Assembly (NCBI RefSeq): GCF_036408855.1
Contig: NZ_JAZGJQ010000010.1
Coordinates: forward strand, 7,973 to 71,972
DNA: 64,000 nt
DNA from: Olsenella_K absiana
GTDB taxonomy: Bacteria > Actinomycetota > Coriobacteriia > Coriobacteriales > Atopobiaceae
Reading direction: 5' to 3'
Shown here: piece by piece, positions 31,448 to 43,452 of the stretch
Layout: each line of letters begins with the position of its first letter
How positions within the stretch are numbered: the stretch's first letter is position 1
The notes under the pieces: model-generated
The model's input: only the letters and a program-made list of their open reading frames with translations
Databases searched by the model: none
What the model was told of the DNA's origin: nothing
Position numbers and translations under genes: made by a program

Positions 31448-32596
31448 ATGGCGGCTATGAACGAGAAGGACTACTACGCCATACTCGGCGTGGAGGAGAA
31501 CGCGACGACGGACGAGATCCGCCGCGCCTTCCAGCAGAAGGCGCGCAAGCTCCACCCCGACGTCAACAAGGCGCCGGACGCCGAGGAGCGCTTCAAGGAG
31601 GTCTCCGAGGCCTACGCGGTCCTGTCCGACGAGAGCAAGCGCAAGCGCTACGACGCCATGCGCTCCGGCGTCCCCTTCCAGGGAGCCGCCGGCGGCTCCC
31701 AGCCGGGCTACGCGGGCGGCTACGGCGACCCCTTCGGCGGCTATGGCGACCCCTTCGCGGGCTTCGGCGGCTTCCCCTTCGGCGGGGGCGGCTTCCGCAC
31801 CACCACCCGCCGCTCCCGGGCCTACAACCCGCGCGCGGGCAAGGACGTGGCCTACTCCGTGGACCTCTCGGACGAGGAGGCGCGCAGCGGCACGCGACGC
31901 GGCGTCACCTTCCAGCGCTACGCCACGTGCGACGTCTGCCACGGCTCGGGCTCCGTCGAGCACGCACGGCCCGTCACCTGCCCGACCTGCGGCGGCACGG
32001 GCCGCATGCACGTCGACCTCTCCGGGATCTTCGGCTTCGGCGTCATCGAGGTCGAGTGCCCCGAGTGCGAGGGCTCCGGCCAGGTGGTGGAGGACCCCTG
32101 CGGCTCCTGCGGCGGCTCCGGCCGCGTGCTCACCGCGAGCGAGGTCGTGGTGGACATCCCCGCGGGGTCGCACGACGGCGACGAGGTCCGCGTGAGGGGC
32201 ATGGGCAACGCCGGCACCAACGGCAAGGAGTCGGGCGACTTCGTGTGCCGGGTCGGCGTCCCGAGCGAGCGGGTGACCCAGGGGCAGGCGATCGGCCTGG
32301 AGATCGTCGGCTTCTTCCTGCCCTTCACGCTCGTCTCGCTCCTCTCGCTCGCGCTGGGCCTCGGCGGGGGCGTCCCCGTCGTGGACCTCGTCTTCATAGC
32401 GGTGGGCGTGCTCATAGCCTGCCAGGACGGCGTCGCGCACAAGAGCCGGCGCTGGTGGAGGAACGCCTGGTACGCGATGCGCAACGGCTTCGCCATCGGC
32501 CTGGTCATCGCCCTGCTCTTCCTCCTCATGAGCTCCTGCTCCGCGTCGGCGCTCACCGCGGCGCCGCGCGGGGGCGCGGGCGGGCTCAACGCCTAG
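31448..32596 (+). CDS. Membrane-anchored DnaJ-like protein with zinc fingers
   Basis: 382 residues. The J domain (HPDVNK carries the HPD triad) occupies 1-70. A Gly/Phe region with GYGDPFGG repeats follows. Four CxxCxGxG-type units then appear: CDVCHGSG, CPTCGGTG, CPECEGSG, CGSCGGSG. A short piece of the substrate domain (IPAGSHDGDEVRVRGMG) follows. Instead of the rest of the C-terminal domain there are hydrophobic helices near 280-330 and 355-375 and a Cys-Ser-rich end. It probably recruits DnaK to the membrane. A full DnaJ is encoded next, so this is a specialised paralogue. It is preceded by GTAGGGGGAT. Confidence 0.85.
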   Translation: MAAMNEKDYYAILGVEENATTDEIRRAFQQKARKLHPDVNKAPDAEERFKEVSEAYAVLSDESKRKRYDAMRSGVPFQGAAGGSQPGYAGGYGDPFGGYGDPFAGFGGFPFGGGGFRTTTRRSRAYNPRAGKDVAYSVDLSDEEARSGTRRGVTFQRYATCDVCHGSGSVEHARPVTCPTCGGTGRMHVDLSGIFGFGVIEVECPECEGSGQVVEDPCGSCGGSGRVLTASEVVVDIPAGSHDGDEVRVRGMGNAGTNGKESGDFVCRVGVPSERVTQGQAIGLEIVGFFLPFTLVSLLSLALGLGGGVPVVDLVFIAVGVLIACQDGVAHKSRRWWRNAWYAMRNGFAIGLVIALLFLLMSSCSASALTAAPRGGAGGLNA

Positions 32597-32688
32597 GTTT
32601 CGCCCGCGGCCGTTTGGGGTAATAAGAGTTTGCTCGTCAGGAATAGGTACCGTGCGGCCGGCTTGGCCGTCTCGAGGGATTGGTTAGA

Positions 32689-33942
32689 GTGGCAGACAAG
32701 GACTACTACGAGGTGCTCGGCGTGTCGAGGGACGCCGACCAGAGGACGATCAAGCGCGCCTTCCTCAAGCTCGCGCGCAAGCTCCACCCGGACGTCAACA
32801 AGGAGCCGGACGCGGAGGAGCGCTTCAAGGAGGTGAACGAGGCCTACTCGGTCCTCTCCGACGAGCGCAAGCGCGCCAACTACGACCAGTACGGCAACCC
32901 CGACGGCCCGGGCGGCTTCGGTTCCGACTACGTGGACATGTCGGACATCTTCAACGGCGGCGGCTTCGGCATCAACGACATCTTCGACTCCTTCTTCGGC
33001 GGCGGCAGGTCACAGGGCGCCGGGCGCGCGGCGCGTACGCGCGGGCGCGACATGGGCATCACCATGAGGATCACCCTCGAGGAGGCGGCCGCCGGCTGCA
33101 CCAAGACCATCGCCTACGACCGCCTGGCCCCCTGCGACGACTGCGGGGGCACGGGCGTCGCCGAGGGCGGCAAGGAGAAGCCCTGCGACCGCTGCCACGG
33201 CACCGGGCGCGTGGTGGAGGTCCAGCGTACGATCTTCGGGCAGATGCAGACCCAGTCGACCTGCCCGGTCTGCCACGGCACCGGCAAGGTCGTCGACAAG
33301 CCGTGCGAGACCTGCGACGGCCAGGGCCGGACCCCCTCCCACGAGACCGTGAAGGTCGAGATCCCGGCCGGCGTGCACTCCGGCCAGACGATACGCCTGC
33401 CGGGCTACGGCGAGGCGGGCGTGCGCGGCGACTCCGCCGGAGACCTCGTCGTCTCGGTCAAGGTGGCGGAGAGCGAGCGCTTCGAGCGCCAGGGCGACGA
33501 CCTGTTCTGCGAGGTGAGCGTCGACTCCCTCGAGGCGATTCTCGGCACGAGGGTCGAGGTCGACGGCATCCTCGCCGGCGAGCGCGTCGTCGTGGAGGTG
33601 CCCGCGGGCTGCCAGTTCGGCCAGCAGGTCAGGGTCGAGGGCAAGGGCATGCCGAGGCTCAACTCCCACGCGCGCGGCAACCTCTTCGCCGTCGTGCGCG
33701 TGGTGACGCCGACCAACCTGAGCGAGGGCCTGCTCGAGCACGTTCGCGCCGTCGCCTCCGTCATGCACCCTGCGGGCGACGAGCGCGAGGAGGCGGAGGC
33801 CCCTGCGGGCACCAAGGGCGGGGCGTCCGACGGGTCCCCCGCAACGAGCGACGCGGACGCCGGTGCCGCCGGGGCGGCCGGCGAGAGGCGCCACGCCGCC
33901 AAGAGGCAGAAGCGCTCGCCCTTCCACGGAAGGAAGAAGTGA
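32689..33942 (+). CDS. dnaJ: Chaperone DnaJ (type I)
   Basis: 417 residues. J domain with HPDVNK, a Gly/Phe region, four zinc-finger repeats (CDDCGGTG, CDRCHGTG, CPVCHGTG, CETCDGQG), and two C-terminal substrate domains including IPAGVHSGQTIRLPGYGEAG. A tail of about 45 Ala/Gly/Glu-rich residues ends in a basic segment. GTG at 32689 is chosen because GAGGG is well spaced from it and the TTG at 32680 is too close. It overlaps mtaB by four bases. No dnaK or grpE is here, so this is a second, non-dnaK-operon dnaJ or the only complete one. Confidence 0.93.
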   Translation: MADKDYYEVLGVSRDADQRTIKRAFLKLARKLHPDVNKEPDAEERFKEVNEAYSVLSDERKRANYDQYGNPDGPGGFGSDYVDMSDIFNGGGFGINDIFDSFFGGGRSQGAGRAARTRGRDMGITMRITLEEAAAGCTKTIAYDRLAPCDDCGGTGVAEGGKEKPCDRCHGTGRVVEVQRTIFGQMQTQSTCPVCHGTGKVVDKPCETCDGQGRTPSHETVKVEIPAGVHSGQTIRLPGYGEAGVRGDSAGDLVVSVKVAESERFERQGDDLFCEVSVDSLEAILGTRVEVDGILAGERVVVEVPAGCQFGQQVRVEGKGMPRLNSHARGNLFAVVRVVTPTNLSEGLLEHVRAVASVMHPAGDEREEAEAPAGTKGGASDGSPATSDADAGAAGAAGERRHAAKRQKRSPFHGRKK

Positions 33943-35252
33943 GCGCCGCGGGGGGAGCGCCCGGGTTCGCCGTCGTGAACCTGGGCTGTCGCGTCAACAG
34001 GGTCGAGACGGACCTCGTCGCCGCCGCGCTCGAGCGCGCGGGGCTCAGGATGGTGGGGCAAGACGAGGCGGACCTCGTCGTGGTCAACACCTGCGCGGTC
34101 ACGGGCGAGGCGGAGACGAAGACGCGCAAGGTGATTCGCCATGCGGCGCGCCTCCCCAAGGCGCCGCTCGTCGTGGCCACGGGCTGCGTCGCGAGCCTCT
34201 TCTCCGAGGAGCTCTCCTCGCTTGCCCCCAACGTCGTCGTGGAGGCCGACAAGTCGCTCGTCGCTCGTCGCGCCCTCGAGGCGCTCGGCCTGGGGGCGGG
34301 CGCGGTCTCCGACGCGGGCGAGCTCGCGAGCTCGCCGACGCCGACCGGCCGGTCGCGCCCGGGCATCAAGGTCCAGGACGGCTGCGACAACCGCTGCACC
34401 TACTGCATCGTCTGGAAGGCGCGCGGCGCCGGGCGGTCGCTGCCGGCGGACCGGGTGCTCGCGGCCGTCCGCGAGGCCTGCGCGCGCGACGCGCACGAGG
34501 TCGTGCTCACCGGAATCAACCTCGGGCGATACGCGTCGGGCGACGCGCGGGGCCGCGAGATCGGCCTCGCCGGCCTGCTCTCGCTCATCCTGGACGAGAC
34601 GCCCGTCGAGCGCGTGCGCCTCTCGTCCATAGAGCCGCCCGACGTCACGGGGGAGCTCCTCGACGTCATGGCCTCCTCCGGGGGGCGCGTGGCCCCCTTC
34701 CTGCACGTCTGTCTCCAGTCCGGCTGCGACGCCACCCTGAGGCGGATGGGGCGCGTCTACGATGCGGCCTCCTTCCGGCGCGTCTGCGAGCTCAGCCGGG
34801 AGGCGCTGCCCGGCGTGGCGCTCGGCACCGACCTCATCGTGGGCTTCCCGGGCGAGACGGACGAGGAGTTCGAGGAGTCCCTCGGCTTCTGCCGCGAGAT
34901 GTCGTTCGCGAAGATGCACGTGTTCCGCTACTCGAGGCGCCCCGGTACGCCGGCGGCCGACGCCCCGGGCCAGGTGGCGCCCAAGGTCATGGCGGAGCGG
35001 AGCCGCCGGGTGCGCGACCTCGCCGCGAGGATGCGCGCCCACGAGGCGTCGCTGCACGTCGGGGAGATGGATGACGTGCTCGTGGAGTACCCCGGCAGGG
35101 GCGTCTCGGGCGGCCTCTTCGACGTCCTCGTCGACCCGCGCGTCCCTGTCGGCGAGGTGGCGCGCGTGAGGATGGTGCGCGCCCTCGAGGACGGCACCCT
35201 GGTGGGCGAGGCCGTGCGACAGCCGGGGGCAAGTGCCCTATCATCGAAGTGA
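33939..35252 (+). CDS. mtaB: tRNA t6A37 methylthiotransferase MtaB
   Basis: 437 residues. It adds a methylthio group to N6-threonylcarbamoyladenosine at position 37 of tRNA. N-terminal UPF0004 domain cysteines are in NLGCRVNRVETD, NTCAVTGEAE and ATGCVAS. The radical-SAM triad CDNRCTYC lies near 148-155. A C-terminal TRAM-like region follows. The NLGCRVN form and EGCDNRCTYC-like spacing separate it from MiaB and RimO, both also in this window. The GTG start overlaps dnaJ. Linkage of dnaJ with mtaB is common in Gram-positive bacteria. Confidence 0.9.
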   Translation: MSAAGGAPGFAVVNLGCRVNRVETDLVAAALERAGLRMVGQDEADLVVVNTCAVTGEAETKTRKVIRHAARLPKAPLVVATGCVASLFSEELSSLAPNVVVEADKSLVARRALEALGLGAGAVSDAGELASSPTPTGRSRPGIKVQDGCDNRCTYCIVWKARGAGRSLPADRVLAAVREACARDAHEVVLTGINLGRYASGDARGREIGLAGLLSLILDETPVERVRLSSIEPPDVTGELLDVMASSGGRVAPFLHVCLQSGCDATLRRMGRVYDAASFRRVCELSREALPGVALGTDLIVGFPGETDEEFEESLGFCREMSFAKMHVFRYSRRPGTPAADAPGQVAPKVMAERSRRVRDLAARMRAHEASLHVGEMDDVLVEYPGRGVSGGLFDVLVDPRVPVGEVARVRMVRALEDGTLVGEAVRQPGASALSSK

Positions 35253-35319
35253 GGACGCCCGCGGGGCGGGGCGCGCCGAGGTGCGCGCCCCGTGCGGGCA
35301 GCAAGATGCCAGGAGGAGC

Positions 35320-36299
<980 letters not shown>

Positions 36300-36300
<1 letters not shown>

Positions 36301-36827
36301 TGGGCGCAAGCCAGGCATCGGAGGAGCTCTTCGACATCAGCCACGAGGATGGGGTCGAGGCTCCCCTCACCGACGACGAGATCAGGCGCACCGTCGCCTT
36401 CGTCCTCGCCGAGGAGGGCGTCACCCGCCCCTGCCTCGTCTCCGTCTCCTTGGTCGGCGACGGGCGCATCCACGAGCTCAACCGCGAGTGGCGCGGCGTC
36501 GACCGCGCGACCGACGTGATCTCGCTCGAGTGCGAGCGCCCGGACGACCCCGACCTCGCGGACGGCGAGCCCTGCGAGCTGGGCGACATCGCGCTCGCCC
36601 CCGCCTACATCGAGCGGCAGGCGGCGGGCTTCGGGACCTCCCCGGCAGCCGAGTTCACGCTCCTCCTCGTCCACGGTACGCTCCACCTGCTCGGCTACGA
36701 CCACATTGAGGACGCCGACGCCGAGGTCATGGAGGCCCGCGAGGACGAGCTCGTCTCAGCCCTGCTGGGCGGGGCCGGCCTCGGCCACGTGACGACGACC
36801 AGGCACAGGGGCGCTGAAGGCGCATGA
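36300..36827 (+). CDS. ybeY: Endoribonuclease YbeY
   Basis: 175 residues. A metal-dependent RNase for 16S rRNA 3' maturation and ribosome quality control. The metal site HGTLHLLGYDH near 126-136 has the three histidines of the family, and ATDVISLE near 70 is also conserved. Glu-rich N-terminus. Its ATG overlaps the phoH stop; the GTG one codon earlier is equally possible. It overlaps dgkA by four bases (ATGA). Confidence 0.93.
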
Positions 36828-37198
36828 TACCCGGCCAGAAGGAAAACCACCCGACCTTCCGGCGCAGCTTCCTCTTCGCGGCCCAGGGCTTCCGCACGGC
36901 GGTCAGGACCGAGCGGAACATCAAGGTCATGCTCGCCGGCGGCGCCCTCGCCATCGCGCTCGGTGTCGCGTGCGGGGTCGACCTGCTCGGCTGGGCGGCG
37001 ATCGTCGTCTGCTGCGGAGCGGTCATCTCCGCCGAGCTGCTGAACACCGCCATCGAGACGGTCGTCGACCTCGTCTCGCCCGAGTTCCACCCCCTCGCCG
37101 GCCGCGCCAAGGACATCGCCGCCGCCGCCGTCTGGGTCCTCTCGATTGCCGCCGCCGTCGTGGGCGCCCTGGTGTACGCGAGGGCCCTGCTCGGCTGA
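36824..37198 (+). CDS. dgkA: Diacylglycerol/undecaprenol kinase family protein
   Basis: 124 residues. A small integral-membrane kinase of the DgkA/UdpK fold with three helices. NIKVMLAGGALAIALG, the catalytic SAELLNTAIETVVD, and FHPLAGRAKDIAAAAVWV are the family landmarks. In Gram-positive bacteria this branch mostly phosphorylates undecaprenol to the cell-wall carrier, so that is the likelier substrate. ATGA overlap with ybeY. Confidence 0.9.
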   Translation: MIPGQKENHPTFRRSFLFAAQGFRTAVRTERNIKVMLAGGALAIALGVACGVDLLGWAAIVVCCGAVISAELLNTAIETVVDLVSPEFHPLAGRAKDIAAAAVWVLSIAAAVVGALVYARALLG

Positions 37199-37233
37199 CG
37201 CGCCGGCGCCCCACCAAAGGACTTAGGAGCAAC

Positions 37234-38148
37234 ATGAGCGATAACACCGCACAGACCCCCTTCACCAGCGGCTTCGTGGCCCTCGTCGGCCGTGCCAACG
37301 CCGGCAAGTCGACGCTGCTCAACGCGGCGCTCGGCCAGAAGGTGGCAATCACGAGCCCCGTGGCGCAGACTACCCGCAAGCGCCTGCGCGCCGTCATCAA
37401 CACGGACTCCTCGCAGCTGGTCATCGTCGACACCCCGGGCCTGCACAAGCCCAAGGACGCGCTCGGCAAGGAGCTCAACCGCTCCGCCCTGGCCGAGCTG
37501 GAGGACGTGGACGCCGTCGCCATGCTCGTCGACGCCACCAAGCCGGTGGGCACGGGCGACGAGTGGGTCGCAGGCCACGTGAAGGCCTGCGACGCCCCCT
37601 ACAAGCTCCTAGTCCTGACCAAGGCGGACCTCTCCGGGCCGGAGCAGATGGCCTCCCAGCTCGAGGCCGCCCGCGCCCTGCTCGACTGGGACGACGAGCT
37701 CGTCGTCTCCGCCAAGACCGGATTCAACGTCGACTCCTTCGTCGAGCTCGTCTCGCGCCACCTCCCCGAGGGGCCCCGGTGGTTCCCGGAGGACATGAGC
37801 TGCGACGCCACCACCGAGGAGCTCGTCGCAGAGTTCGTGCGCGAGAAGGCCTTCCTCAACCTCAGGGAGGAGATCCCGCACTCCGTCGGCGTCGTCTGCG
37901 ACTCGATCGAGTACGCGCGCGACCACGCCTCCATCGAGGCCACCATCATCGTCGAGCGCGAGGGCCAGAAGGGCATCGTGATCGGCCACGGCGGCCGCAT
38001 GATCAAGAAGATCGGCACGGAGGCCCGCCGCGACATCGAGCGACTCCTCGGGCGCAGGGTCTACCTCGACCTCAGCGTGAGGGTCCAGCCCGCCTGGAGG
38101 CGCGACCAGAACGAGATCCGCCGCCTCGGCTACGACGCGGGCGAGTAG
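37234..38148 (+). CDS. era: GTPase Era
   Basis: 304 residues. A 16S rRNA-binding GTPase for 30S assembly. G1 GRANAGKSTLLN near 19-30, G2 TTRKR, G3 DTPGLHKPKD, G4 LTKADL, and a C-terminal KH domain with VIGHGGRMIKKIG. The C-terminus lacks extra tails. AGGAG precedes the ATG. It is two bases from the recO start. Confidence 0.96.
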   Translation: MSDNTAQTPFTSGFVALVGRANAGKSTLLNAALGQKVAITSPVAQTTRKRLRAVINTDSSQLVIVDTPGLHKPKDALGKELNRSALAELEDVDAVAMLVDATKPVGTGDEWVAGHVKACDAPYKLLVLTKADLSGPEQMASQLEAARALLDWDDELVVSAKTGFNVDSFVELVSRHLPEGPRWFPEDMSCDATTEELVAEFVREKAFLNLREEIPHSVGVVCDSIEYARDHASIEATIIVEREGQKGIVIGHGGRMIKKIGTEARRDIERLLGRRVYLDLSVRVQPAWRRDQNEIRRLGYDAGE

Positions 38149-38149
38149 A

Positions 38150-38899
38150 TTGGCGGGCAGGCGCACCTATCGCACCAAGGCCATCGTGCTCGGCCACACC
38201 AAGTTGGCCGAGCAGGACCTCATCCTCACGCTCCTCTCCGAGACGGGAGAGCAGCTGCGCGCCGTCGCCAAGGGCGCGCGCAAGCCCGGGGGCAGGCTCG
38301 CGGCCCGTGTCGAGCTCTTCTGCGAGAGCGACTTCCTCCTCGCGCGGGGCCGGAGCCTGGACGTCGTCTCCGAGGCGCAGGTGACGTGCGCGCACGCGGG
38401 GCTGCGGGGTGACCTCGAGCGGGTCTCGGCGGCCTCGGCCGTCTGCGAGGTGGCCCGGCTCACGAGCTTCGAGGACGCGGAGGACCCCTTCCTCCACGCG
38501 ATCCTCGCACGCGCGCTCACCGCGCTCGAGCAGGCGCCCGACCAGGGGAGGCTCGACCTTGCGGTAGCGGCCTACGCGTTCAAGGTGCTCGCGCACAGCG
38601 GCTGGAGGCCCGAGCTCGACTCCTGCGTCGCGTGCGGGGACGCGAGCGTCACGTTCTTCTCTGCCCCGTTCGGGGGGACGCTCTGCTCGAGCTGCGCGAG
38701 GAACGTCGCGGGAGCGGAGCCCGTCGACGCGCGCACGCTCGCGTGGCTGCGCTCGCTCCTGCGCTCGACCTTCGACGAGCTGGGGAGGGCCGAGGTTGAC
38801 GTGGCGACCTCCACGGAGCTGCTCTCGTACGCCCACGTCTGGGCGGCGACGCACCTCGACGCGCGGCTCAGGGCCTTCGAGTTCATGCTCTCGCTCTAG
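38150..38899 (+). CDS. recO: DNA repair protein RecO
   Basis: 249 residues. A RecF-pathway mediator that loads RecA. An N-terminal OB fold (RTKAIVLGHTKLAEQDLILT) is followed by a helical domain with a four-cysteine zinc site, CVAC near 160 and CSSC near 178. The TTG start is one base past the era stop, without a strong ribosome site of its own, suggesting coupling. No recombination gene is adjacent, but recA and recX are in the same window. Confidence 0.92.
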   Translation: MAGRRTYRTKAIVLGHTKLAEQDLILTLLSETGEQLRAVAKGARKPGGRLAARVELFCESDFLLARGRSLDVVSEAQVTCAHAGLRGDLERVSAASAVCEVARLTSFEDAEDPFLHAILARALTALEQAPDQGRLDLAVAAYAFKVLAHSGWRPELDSCVACGDASVTFFSAPFGGTLCSSCARNVAGAEPVDARTLAWLRSLLRSTFDELGRAEVDVATSTELLSYAHVWAATHLDARLRAFEFMLSL

Positions 38900-38970
38900 C
38901 CGCGGGACGTGGACGGCGCGCGTGCAGTTCTTGTGCGCGTGCCCCCGGGGCGGGACGCGACGCCTCCCCG

Positions 38971-38979
38971 TGCTACTAT
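38971..38979 (+). promoter_or_regulatory. Extended -10 promoter candidate for rpsO
   Basis: TGCTACTAT is an extended -10 (TGn plus TACTAT) about 90 bases upstream of the rpsO ATG. No good -35 is visible at 17 bases, which extended -10 promoters can tolerate. Confidence 0.45.
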
Positions 38980-39068
38980 TGCAAAGGTTGTACCTCCTAC
39001 CTAGCGGCCCGCTCATGCCAGGCGGCCGACCCGGTCCGAGGCGAATTCACGAGAGAAAGGCGTCACAC

Positions 39069-39347
39069 ATGGCAGTTACCAAGGAGCGCAAGGCCGAGCT
39101 CATCAAGCAGTACGGCAAGGACGAGCACGACTCCGGTTCCGCGGAGGTCCAGGTCGCCCTGTTGACCGAGCGCATCAAGGGCCTCACCGAGCACGTGAAG
39201 GTCCACAAGCACGACCACCACACCCGTCGTGGCCTGCTGATGCTCGTCGGCAAGCGTCGTCGCCTCCTGTCCTACATCAAGCAGCAGGACATCGAGAACT
39301 ACCGCAGCCTCATCAAGAGCCTCGGTATCCGCGACAACGTCCAGTAG
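39069..39347 (+). CDS. rpsO: 30S ribosomal protein S15
   Basis: 92 residues. It binds 16S rRNA in the platform. GSAEVQVALLTERIKGLTEH and DHHTRRGLLMLVGKRRRLL are the family core. It is followed by a strong terminator and then pnp, the classic rpsO-pnp pair. Some readthrough into pnp is expected in this arrangement. Confidence 0.97.
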   Translation: MAVTKERKAELIKQYGKDEHDSGSAEVQVALLTERIKGLTEHVKVHKHDHHTRRGLLMLVGKRRRLLSYIKQQDIENYRSLIKSLGIRDNVQ

Positions 39348-39362
39348 CCTTCTGGTAGTGGG

Positions 39363-39386
39363 GGAGCGCCTTCGGGCGCTCCTTTC
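39363..39386 (+). terminator. Terminator between rpsO and pnp
   Basis: An 8-bp stem (GGAGCGCC with GGCGCTCC) with a stable TTCG tetraloop is followed by TTTC. Confidence 0.8.
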
Positions 39387-39511
39387 GGATTGCGCCGGCG
39401 AACCCGGCGCGCGGGAGGCGCGATGCGTCGCGCACGCCGCGAGGGCGGCGTCCCGAGGGCCCCGCAAGACGGCCCGCCTGCGATGGGGCAGGCGGAGATA
39501 AGAGGAAAAGA

Positions 39512-41758
<2,247 letters not shown>

Positions 41759-41849
41759 CGACTGAGGTCCTGCCCGCCCCATCCCATGGTCGGCGGCTTG
41801 GCGACACAGGTGAGAAGGACCCGCCGTCGTGCGGCGACCTTAGAGCAGA

Positions 41850-41882
41850 GGGCCGGCTTCGGAGCGCTTCCGGGGCCGGCCC
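41850..41882 (+). terminator. Putative terminator of pnp
   Basis: GGGCCGGC pairs with GCCGGCCC, with an inner CGGA/TCCG pairing around the loop, followed by CCTTGTT. The T tract is weak. Confidence 0.5.
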
Positions 41883-42016
41883 CTTGTTGCGCAACGGAGA
41901 CGCGCGCGCCTGGGGTATCGTTCTTCTCCGAGCAGGCAGGCAGGTGGATGCTCGCTGACCGGAGACGACGCCCGGCCCACGAGGAGCTGGGCTGACGCGG
42001 GGGAGAGGTGCGCTCG

Positions 42017-43405
42017 ATGTTCTGTACGAACTGCGGGGCGAAGGTGGAGCGCGAGGACTCGGCGTTCTGCCCCATGTGCGGCGCGCCGCTCGGCGACGCT
42101 GCGGGCACCGGGCCCACGGCGCCCCTCGAGCAGCCGGCGTCCGCGGACGTCACGGCCAAGATGCCGCGGCCGCCAGCGGATGGCCCTGACGCGACGGCGC
42201 CTGCGCGGGAGGTCCCCGAGCCCGTCCCCGGCTACGAGGATGGTGGCGCCAAGGGCGGAGAGGGGCGCCGCAGGCGGCCTCGTCGCGGCCTGCGCGTCGC
42301 CCTCGTCGTAGCGCTGGTCCTTCTCGCGGTGGCGGGTGCCGGGGCGGGCGTCTGGTGGAAGGTCGAGTCGGACCGCAAGGCGGCCGAGGAGGCCGCCCGA
42401 CAGGCCGCGTGGGACGCCGAGCACGCCAAGCGCGCCGTGCACCTGAGCCTCGTCGCCCCCAACTACGACGACGCGGCGACGCGCATCCCCCTCAGGGTCA
42501 CGGGGACCGACCTCGACCAGCAGGCGGTGGACCAGGTCTTCTACGTCAACGCGGACACGAGCGAGCTTCGGCTCAGGAAGGGCGACTACCAGGTGAGCGT
42601 GGTCGCGTCCCCCATCCTGCAGGACGGGTCGCTCTACGCGCTGCCGGCCGAGCCCACGGCCCTGCGGGTGGGAGACGACATCGGCTCGGCTACGGGCACG
42701 GACGACGGTTCCGATGACGCCGGTGCCTCATCGGACGCTGACGGCGGGTCCACCGCCATGGTGGAGGTGGAGCTTGAGACCATCGACGACCTCACGACCG
42801 TCACGGACGACCAGATTGCGGCGGCGCGCGCGGCCGCCGAGGCGGACCCGGACGCCGACCAGGCCGCGAAGGCCGGCCCTTATGCGGAGGCTGCCACCAA
42901 GAGGCGCGACGACGCGGTGGCGGCGAAGAAGGTCGCCGAGGAGGAGGCCCGCAAGAAGGCGGAGGAGGAGAGCCGCGCTGCCTCAGCGCGCCAGAGGCGC
43001 TCCGAGCTGGCCCTTGCCTTCGCCGAGAAGTTCAACGAGACTGGACGGACTGACGGCGAGGAGGGGAGTCCCGGCATCTACTTCCTCGACTTCGGAGCCT
43101 GGAAGTCCGACGTGCTCCGCTACCTGGACCCGAGCAGCAGGATCTACCAGGACGTCTCCACGGATACCGGGTTCTCGGGCACCCCGATGCTGATCTCGGA
43201 CGTGCGCGTTGCCCGTGTTTCGCCCGACGGCGGGGACTTCACGGTCGCCATGCACGCAACGCAGGCGAAGGGGAACGGGACCGCGGACCCGTACAAGGGC
43301 GATGCCCTCAAGTGGCAGGAGGCAGGCAGCTACACGCTGACCATGACCGTGAGCTTCAACGACGAGGACCTCGTCACCAAGGTCAGGATGGGCGACCCCG
43401 TCTAG
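42017..43405 (+). CDS. Zinc-ribbon single-pass membrane protein
   Basis: 462 residues. It starts MFCTNCGAKVEREDSAFCPM, a zinc ribbon of two CxxC knuckles, followed by a Pro/Ala-rich linker. One membrane helix (LRVALVVALVLLAVAGAGAG) lies near 97-116. An extracellular part follows with Asp/Ala-rich stretches and a Glu/Lys/Arg coiled coil (EEEARKKAEEESR). The function is not known. Proteins of this layout are common in Coriobacteriia and Firmicutes. GGGAGAGG precedes the chosen ATG. No clear operon link to nagZ, which begins 47 bases after the stop. Confidence 0.75.
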   Translation: MFCTNCGAKVEREDSAFCPMCGAPLGDAAGTGPTAPLEQPASADVTAKMPRPPADGPDATAPAREVPEPVPGYEDGGAKGGEGRRRRPRRGLRVALVVALVLLAVAGAGAGVWWKVESDRKAAEEAARQAAWDAEHAKRAVHLSLVAPNYDDAATRIPLRVTGTDLDQQAVDQVFYVNADTSELRLRKGDYQVSVVASPILQDGSLYALPAEPTALRVGDDIGSATGTDDGSDDAGASSDADGGSTAMVEVELETIDDLTTVTDDQIAAARAAAEADPDADQAAKAGPYAEAATKRRDDAVAAKKVAEEEARKKAEEESRAASARQRRSELALAFAEKFNETGRTDGEEGSPGIYFLDFGAWKSDVLRYLDPSSRIYQDVSTDTGFSGTPMLISDVRVARVSPDGGDFTVAMHATQAKGNGTADPYKGDALKWQEAGSYTLTMTVSFNDEDLVTKVRMGDPV

Positions 43406-43452
43406 GTGGTCGCGCCAGCTTGCGGGCGAGGACCCGAGGAGGGAGGGCTCGG

